Positions 36,901 to 39,279 of a stretch of 39,279 nt of DNA are shown in pieces (positions within the stretch are counted from its first letter, which is position 1; each line of letters begins with the position of its first letter). Made by a program: the position numbers and the translations under genes. Origin of the DNA: Pseudomonadota bacterium (GTDB lineage: Bacteria > Myxococcota > Myxococcia > Myxococcales > Myxococcaceae); NCBI GenBank assembly GCA_009786315.1, contig WQTM01000230.1, positions 1-39,279 of the forward strand. Reading direction: 5' to 3'. The notes below the pieces were generated by a model. That model ran no database searches, was not told the DNA's origin, and saw only the letters and a list, made by a program, of their open reading frames with translations.

Positions 36901-37164
36901 AAGCAGTTGGTGAAGGAGATGCTTGTTTCAAACGCGAATAGAAGTTTAGCGGGATATTTTGAAGGGGCCGAACTAACGTCGTTGCGGGTAGGCGCTTTGT
37001 TGACAACAGAAGCGACTTCTATGAAGAAAGTGTTGGATGCTGAGCAGGGTGTTGTTGCTCCTGCCTTGTTGCAGCGGAAGATTCGGGAGTTGGCAGAGTT
37101 TATGTTGAGTGAGGAATTTATTTTCTTGCGTAGAGATCTCGGAGTACAGGTGGAGGTTGGTTAA
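24931..37164 (+). CDS. gltI: Giant cytoplasmic TPR protein GltI (AgmK)
   Basis: About 4,077 residues, one uninterrupted 12.2-kb frame. ATG 24931 is preferred, with TGGGGT upstream; TTG 24907 is also open. It has no signal peptide or membrane segment. Helical pairs of TPR type run through nearly the whole chain, often in the form LERLLE...AIAYYEAALE...P.N..AL..L (for example HLGDVDAAEASFQKILEFDP). M. xanthus AgmK/GltI is likewise a giant cytoplasmic TPR protein (about 3,800 residues) that links the gliding complex to the MglA/AglZ polarity module. The last 300 or so residues are not TPR: they contain LDRQFFAETGPDEVYFWLAQILTLVRPEF and look like a degenerate metallopeptidase-type fold. It lies between the unnamed helical gene and gltJ, as in M. 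xanthus order. Confidence 0.9.
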   Translation: MDELFPMDNTRLTAEIEIKANQAQRIEELIFLYESRASEVENLKEAATLLARAAGLANTRLNKPFLAEELLQRALAYDPWSQDALREFQLLCEQRKDLLSLAETLERLAELCAPEESADCILRAARLFEQLQLFDRAERCCRLAAKTLPSHRETFRQARQILIALENFSAAYELLQQEATQVPASALLDDYLLLAEAVIEDPQYLELSKQVFIFLAEMDPSNERLSELQQRVAEFSANWKTHIQMLRDVVQKETNRQQAAKCFLKIAKIYAFFESDIAERKKGMKEALDQCFLLWPSMPGALSLLEHGAKSSGRYDIIVSAFEKLAHETKDRNAKTALYLRLGQLALEKLGNQVVAAAAFENAAFHDPVRGDVVGIAVELALARGDVSKALQLLEKSFEVQTANVDKAKILVKVADISLTYSKDDAKARLAFEKALSLTPKDGMLVFRLAQLLLKAGDVSELAALLPRTIKAPKLLQERIAFCEAAASLFAQQSAPEKAFLAWTLVVQLLPSKTENLQKFWQAAVEANAQEEYLQVLRKVAQKTDKKTAVVFWKTLAQQLSALDKANESKEAWIEVQKIASDDIELLAALKSFESLPSNESEDARWMLVQQAKDLETATASPQALLEIYRKILKLEPGNTEVLRKAVEVNGQLERWEDAALYLEQLIALLPESKERDVWRIFFAQMQSEKLGRKDAAVQLYLSLLTEGDANADVVSSLEQLASEGIQQVKISQALAPHYARVGDHQRQVASLLIQVSSSEDKVERMQLLALLAETAEKHLLDIRAAFKFRLQGVALDLDDLAFRNEARRLAVTLNAHAEYARFLTKQAQKNAKNPTILWLDAADVAQQGDARAEAIEALQLAFQQDSSDSKLFESLTGLLRQSERWTELEALLKHQIVATDEQAKASLWLQVVEVNESLSRPKEAVVALKAAVAAGADERKHIAKLADLQEQAGLLDALFETLDRQLVLAKKEGDSAAVEAVLRKKNEVAERNLNMQRETVLKCQEVLARKPNDEGAIETLSNLLSNPEARSEAARALLPVYERTRDYRKWVFVLDIVAQTTVDSLEKINAFRQIAAIQAQFLKQPEQSFVALTHAMRLAPDDKQLRLAARLSAEQADVLDMYAEILGEMLEIPQCPGQLGLRRELADAFEKLGKPQEATRQLEAVLSLEPSNIEILESLLKFYRVQQNWNGLVQILERLVDISDEPPNKLKFGREAALVSEENLQDKARAAQNWRLIAERDASTKDAAIALERLYSALDWPQELVFALELRRAQEGETPLGHELTFRLAELRRERLQDNFGALQLYRQILLQDSSNLPAQTVLEQWAQKSDELGKQALDVLEPIWVKQNEHSKRILVRKALLEQASPLLGAQLVGQICAIQERDLGQPLSAFMTALEAFSGGLERETIQPELERLAEVTSSELGLAEVYENVAGQLSDSDEYRQKLTRRSAQLWEQQGQIEDALRLWQHLLKIVPEDNQALDQLEKLYSQNKDATELAPIYLRKAELSTEVGEKISLLNQAGLAYEAAGKEQAAHDVFKLSLSLQPTREALEALERFYARNKQFGAQADVLNKLVEFSSLESEKLRLLTKRAQLLERESRLEDVIQTWNLALEIQPSYPEAIAGMEGLLASSSVRNEAMQSLEPYYRQTQNYKKLADLLDQKLEFVEKQFRVELLCEIARLRELLGEKMHALNAWVRAYQEGVDNKVVQGELERLSTELGAFEVLVGCYEDLRERELPAAVVLELARKIAILYQEKLNRPEAAIRVWMQILEQQPQDKGVLEALSKVYRELQRPKELAWVMQQQVAMEEGPQRKVKLLEDLAEIAQIALLDNSMAISCFQSILQYEPRHAQAALNLLKLLPEAERYLEFAEFLAQQIQQAKASREEDRELELKIRLGRLMVFRLENPRAALNLFAEALEQRMNYPQAVGALEEMVKSNSSLKGEAAKLLDPIFSGGGDYLKLVQTLESRLESETEEQERLRLFLRVAHIHKKELANPEMAFWTINRALQEFPGSSELLKECSELAEVTENGDAFVGLLEEIVEKTTNGVVLANIYRTRALWQMKLKDSKGSVQSWLQVLEHAPADFQALQEITNYWEANNELENLLGLIKRQLFLEEDVEKRCELMLRLGSIQERLRDLSSAMATFRRLLEISPEHPQALEFLERIYEQQQHWPELAEILERRLEVVIGEECYPLMLRLATVKEGRLADLRGALELYAQLLKYDPRFPGALERVNAIVRRSPQEVEAVHLLLESHRATQNRDELIQVIKNRVSVSMDSSERHALLSELAQVQEAQGEPELAFLAALQAFNEIPQDEHGRHELVRLAGVLDSFEELVGALEGALPRLSEPTAEAGVCLDLASVYEKRLNHLQSAADYYEQALHAGVASPIEVWRSLERIYGKLEQYQRQADILEQLLIWTEDSAEKISLLYRVGELHEHKLKDIIAAASAYERILEIDSNNLPSARALEFLYENLNEHEKLKTILQTQRELVSGAEKDRITAKLASLSADAPENFAEAIALYEELVAKNPRNDQVALALESLLGKAGQYQQLLHLIKRRLTVVLEPRELVRLNQAAGKVLWKQLEKPEEAIAYFKAALERDVRAKEALEALREIFDAQERKEDVIVVLRRLIPLQTEPVAIKEIRLKLAEVLASLGRREEALESAKRGLEIEPHHIPMLEQALGVFYKLQAWHEAIRTLELETQLFLEERQEEEAVQALFQVADIWRTKIGKPENGGAALEKIFHIDITNRSAYERALELYASVNDWRSYTQTIERFLPNFVTDDERVTALHNLARVLEQKLGQKDVAFLRLCRALQIQPENESLRDAVVRLANETQNYEGLADAFETIAEALPSGPLASRMYCLLAVIQDRHLGDVDAAEASFQKILEFDPTSQDALLGLENLLGRHKRYQSLAAILDRRIELSESVEDKKSALLKLAALQEKHLNNSAAAVQALERAFELIPDEASLNALCQLRRERGEFELMVDDILLLRGLVSEQEAAKLQLQIAQIYEDNLHDKEAALEAYRGVLAFEKHHSLALKSIERLLTESDRPRELLELLTQRIAASKDVSERIALYFQQANIWEDRLHNLEQADDCIQAVLEVDANNAEALRILERLRYSRGDWHGLVDVLEKQLVLQPKPVDKAKLLVVIGQVLQQRLADVERATLAYQQAFHFDSKNREAVHALASVFEAEQNWSSALDMLRKEARLVGEDKLAAPLYHRIGCIQEEEMEDMGSAKKAYLEALKFDESHLPSLVALKSIHHQEEAWLAYESVLNKIIQLLSDSGSKSQYLVELGNYLREIKKDAELAENVYVKALKEQPNLLAAARPLVDLCMESERWPEAGRALEVVVQHLESELPQASDGTKAEELCRFVYRLACVCEKLGNETRALECFQRAHELDPSWLSALEGLGNRLMKSGRNEEALHVYQNILIYHRDALADLEVVEIYWMLGDLYITLGQREKAASQFERALALDAQHEPSLMSLSKLAEASKSWEQVADCYRRLLPLVEEDKQYQLAMSLGDVSKDHLHDVWQAIDAYSMALRCQPQSLQAMENLCELSEQTGQFAKARDLLERILKVEEVKQDTEKLKRTYQRLGILLRDKLSDVEGASKALNAALDLDFRFIEAFQALESMLGKQRRWGELESNYHRMIQRLPKIDEMFSARMALFKTLGDLYLNVLKRAPEAMQVYAVLAKGLPKDAHIQETYAALAKQTGQVDEALAAYRRAALATQNLTKVAVELATLSVQKKQWDAAWMAAQAATVFLGSKGEDERAMVQKLTPWARKKSLSHRPLSPQHWNVLYHPNARGPLREFLGLLYLHAGSLFKEEHAKYQINPRKHQLDLSKSLEYPLGHLKEVSRLLGLEQLSVFSPFLVSSRTRASGRGTEALPEAAGGIVICNTSPVSIRLDRQFFAETGPDEVYFWLAQILTLVRPEFVWTHIMPLERLEILFQAAVALTQEPYPYTVNVQQMEPDRQALERVLPIGVRNRLKQLVKEMLVSNANRSLAGYFEGAELTSLRVGALLTTEATSMKKVLDAEQGVVAPALLQRKIRELAEFMLSEEFIFLRRDLGVQVEVG

Positions 37165-37215
37165 ATTTTGTTTGCTCAAAGGCGTTGTCTTGCACGCCAC
37201 CTTAAGTAGGATGAT

Positions 37216-39042
37216 ATGCGCTTTGTCTGTGAAAGCTGCCTCGCGCAGTACATGATTAAAGATGAAAAAGTAGGGCCAAAGGGCGCGAAGGTTCGCTGCA
37301 AGAAATGCAGCCACATTATGACCATTCGGCTTCCTGATTTGGATTCGGACTTAGCCGATGAAGCAACCATTCGGATGCCCTTTCCAGAGGAAGAGGAGGA
37401 TGCTGAAGCTTTCTTCGCAGAGATTTTGGGGATACCTTCGGACTCCTCTGAGGAAATGCCCTCCTCCTCCTCGAATGAGTCTGCTTCCTCCTATTCAGCA
37501 GATGATTCTGTCTTGCAAGGCTTTGAAAGGGAGGCGGCCTCGTCGTTTGCACCGGCTGCCTCTGCTGACTTGGGCAGCTTGTTTGACGATGCCGAGCCTA
37601 AGGCACCTGTGCCTGTGAGTGTTGCAAGTGGTGCCAGTGGTTTGTTTGGTGCATTGGATGATGAAGAGCTTGGAGATGCTTTTGAGCGTGCCATTAGCCA
37701 ACGCCCAAAGACAGGGTTGCACCCTGCACCGGCGGCTGCCCTCCTCCCTTCCGAGCCCAGTATTGTCGTTTCCCAAGGGCTTTCTGCGGGAGTTGAGTGG
37801 TTTGTTGCGGTGGGTGACAGCCAAATAGGGCCCTTGGATATAAGCGAGGTGAAAGCCTATTGGCAGCAGGGAAAAATTAGCAGAGATTCTCTTTGTTGGA
37901 AAAGCGGCATGAAGGATTGGGAGCCCATTGGCGCTCTCGGAGGATTGGTTGAGCAACTGAATGCGCCCGTAGGCGGCTCACCCACGGGGTTTTCGCCACC
38001 TCCAGAGAGCGAGGCCGCTTCGGTGGATTGGCAGCCTTCCGCCGCGTCCGCCTTGGCTTCCTTGGTGAAAGACGAGCTTCAAGGACTGGCTGTTTCTCCT
38101 CTCTCGGAGGCCAGTTTGGCTTCCATGGCAGAAGCCGTCCCGCCACCGCCCTATGGCGCGGCCTCTGTTGCCTCCGAAATTCCTTTCGCTCCTCCTCCCT
38201 CCGGTTTTTCGCCTGCGCCTTCCTATGGCCCTGTGCCTTCCTCTCCTGCTATTTATATCCCGCCGACACCACCCCCTGCGCGTACCAATAAAATTATAGG
38301 CTTGTCAGTGGCGGCAGGGGGGTTGCTTTTGGTGGGGCTTTTGGTCGCCATTTTGGTTGCTGTCATGCGCAAAGAGACGCCGCTGCCGCCTGCTCCTGTG
38401 GTTGTGCAAGCCCCCACGCCGCCACAACCACCACCAGAGCCCCTGCGCCCTGCTGTTGAGCCCCCGCCGCAGCTCGTTGCCCAGGAGCCTCAAACGGATT
38501 CTTCGCAGGCTTTGGCTCAACAGCTTTTGCCGCCCAAGCAACCGCCTGCCAAGACGTCGGAGCGTAAATCAGCCAAAAACGATACGGTTGCGGCGCCTTC
38601 AGCCCCCGCCCCTACCCCGCCACGTGCGCCTTCCACAACAAGTCGTACCCAGGATGATTTTGACAAGGCCTTCGGTACTTCCCAGCCTACAGCCCCCAAA
38701 CGCCAGGAGCGCCCAACCTCGGTTTATGTTCCCCCTCCGCCGGGCGGTGGTGGCCTCAAGCAGTCCCTCTCGGATGCTGACATTCTGGAATATATTCTCA
38801 GCAAAAGGGGCGAGCTGAAGCTTTGCGTAGAGGAGCAAAAGACCAAGGATTCAAGTGTTAAAGGCAACATGGTTGTAGAGTGGAATGTGGCAACCTCCGG
38901 GAAAACCTCCCAAGTGAAAGTGGTTTCGCCCAACTTCCAAGGTACGCATTTTGCCAACTGTGTCACCAAACGCATTCTCGGCTGGCAGTTTCCTTCGCAT
39001 AGGACGGCAGGCGGAACCCGTAAGTTTAATTTCAAAATTTAG
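37216..39042 (+). CDS. gltJ: Zinc-ribbon / GYF / TonB-like protein GltJ (AgmX)
   Basis: A 608-residue inner-membrane protein. The N-terminal MJ0042-type zinc ribbon (1-37) has Cys pairs in CESC (5, 8) and CKKC (28, 31). A Ser/Glu-rich linker leads to a GYF_2 domain (about 193-245, WFVAVGDSQIGPLDISEVKAYWQQGKI, with WKSGMKDWEPIG). A Pro-rich stretch, one membrane segment (about 359-384, IIGLSVAAGGLLLVGLLVAILVAVM) and a long Pro-rich periplasmic arm follow. The C-terminal AgmX/PglI TonB-like domain spans about 520-608 (LSKRGELKLCVEEQK, NCVTKRILGWQFPS). In M. xanthus the cytoplasmic half of GltJ recognises the polarity regulator MglA, and the periplasmic half contacts outer-membrane parts. ATG 37216 has AGGA four bases upstream, 51 bases after gltI. 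Domain order matches AgmX exactly. Confidence 0.95.
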   Translation: MRFVCESCLAQYMIKDEKVGPKGAKVRCKKCSHIMTIRLPDLDSDLADEATIRMPFPEEEEDAEAFFAEILGIPSDSSEEMPSSSSNESASSYSADDSVLQGFEREAASSFAPAASADLGSLFDDAEPKAPVPVSVASGASGLFGALDDEELGDAFERAISQRPKTGLHPAPAAALLPSEPSIVVSQGLSAGVEWFVAVGDSQIGPLDISEVKAYWQQGKISRDSLCWKSGMKDWEPIGALGGLVEQLNAPVGGSPTGFSPPPESEAASVDWQPSAASALASLVKDELQGLAVSPLSEASLASMAEAVPPPPYGAASVASEIPFAPPPSGFSPAPSYGPVPSSPAIYIPPTPPPARTNKIIGLSVAAGGLLLVGLLVAILVAVMRKETPLPPAPVVVQAPTPPQPPPEPLRPAVEPPPQLVAQEPQTDSSQALAQQLLPPKQPPAKTSERKSAKNDTVAAPSAPAPTPPRAPSTTSRTQDDFDKAFGTSQPTAPKRQERPTSVYVPPPPGGGGLKQSLSDADILEYILSKRGELKLCVEEQKTKDSSVKGNMVVEWNVATSGKTSQVKVVSPNFQGTHFANCVTKRILGWQFPSHRTAGGTRKFNFKI

Positions 39043-39107
39043 GGCACGGTTTGTGAGTTGCTAGGCCGGTTTCAAGGTGACATGAGTTTTTGGGGGCTTG
39101 CTTTTTT

Positions 39108-39279
39108 GCCCTCCGGGCGGGGTTTTATTTAACTGAGAATGTCTTTATGGGCCATGCGGCCCGGGCCATTTTTGAAAACATTTCTTTTCGCCCTCCGGGC
39201 GTTGTTCTCTTTGGGCCTGCGGCCCGCGCTTTCTCGCCCTCCGGGCATTCTGCCTCCGGCGGGGAACTTTTTGCTCGCC
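39108..39279 (+). repeat. Composite palindromic repeat, right copy (inverted relative to the left)
   Basis: Read on the plus strand the order is A (GCCC-TCC-GGGC, 39108-39119), B' (GGGCC-ATGC-GGCCC, 39149-39162), A (39189-39201), B (GGGCC-TGC-GGCCC, 39213-39225), A (39235-39246), GCC-TCC-GGC (39252-39260) and the start of the terminal hairpin, cut by the window end. The spacers also match the left copy, for example aactgagaatgtcttt here against aactgaaaaatgtcttt there. It begins 65 bases after the gltJ stop. The first A unit, followed by GGGGTTTTATTT, could terminate gltJ transcription. Confidence 0.85.

Overview
The window looks like chromosomal DNA of a Myxococcota-type (deltaproteobacterial) organism with an unusually moderate GC content, about half by eye. 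The reasons are the gene families. There is a Ser/Thr kinase with an HRDVTPRN catalytic loop and a C-terminal membrane segment. There is an FHA protein and a zinc-ribbon/GYF protein that both end in the TonB-like AgmX/PglI domain. There is a giant TPR protein of more than 4,000 residues, and a gene order that matches the gltD-to-gltJ gliding-motility cluster of Myxococcus xanthus. Bdellovibrionota is a less likely alternative. No tRNA, rRNA, CRISPR array, IS element or prophage gene was seen.

Left part (1-6790, minus-strand genes, listed in transcription order): a lid-less Hsp70-type protein (5294-6790), a CoA-disulfide reductase fused to rhodanese (3337-5019), an M61 peptidase with a PDZ domain (1506-3377), RNase HII (831-1499), then three very small overlapping ORFs (280-795), the last of which is tail-anchored. 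These run into a composite palindromic repeat at the left end (11-262).

Middle (7059-15060, plus strand): a divergent promoter region, then an apparent operon of a tandem ArsA-like ATPase, accA, cmk and a membrane Ser/Thr kinase. A cold-shock protein, a PilZ protein and an AI-2E-family membrane protein follow.

Right part (15205-39042, plus strand): one tight run of eight genes read here as gltD, gltE, gltF, gltG, gltH, an unnamed helical-repeat protein, gltI (12.2 kb) and gltJ. In M. xanthus these proteins form the trans-envelope part of the Agl-Glt gliding complex. GltI is cytoplasmic, GltG and GltJ cross the inner membrane, GltD/E/F lie in the periplasm or on the outer membrane, and GltH is an outer-membrane barrel. 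The AglRQS motor and the GltA/B/C/K partners are not in this window.

The window ends in an inverted copy of the left-end repeat (39108-39279). Both copies contain the same ordered series of small GC palindromes and lie just 3' of the nearest gene in the same orientation relative to transcription. They look like a dispersed 3'-end element, and probably explain why the sequence stops here.
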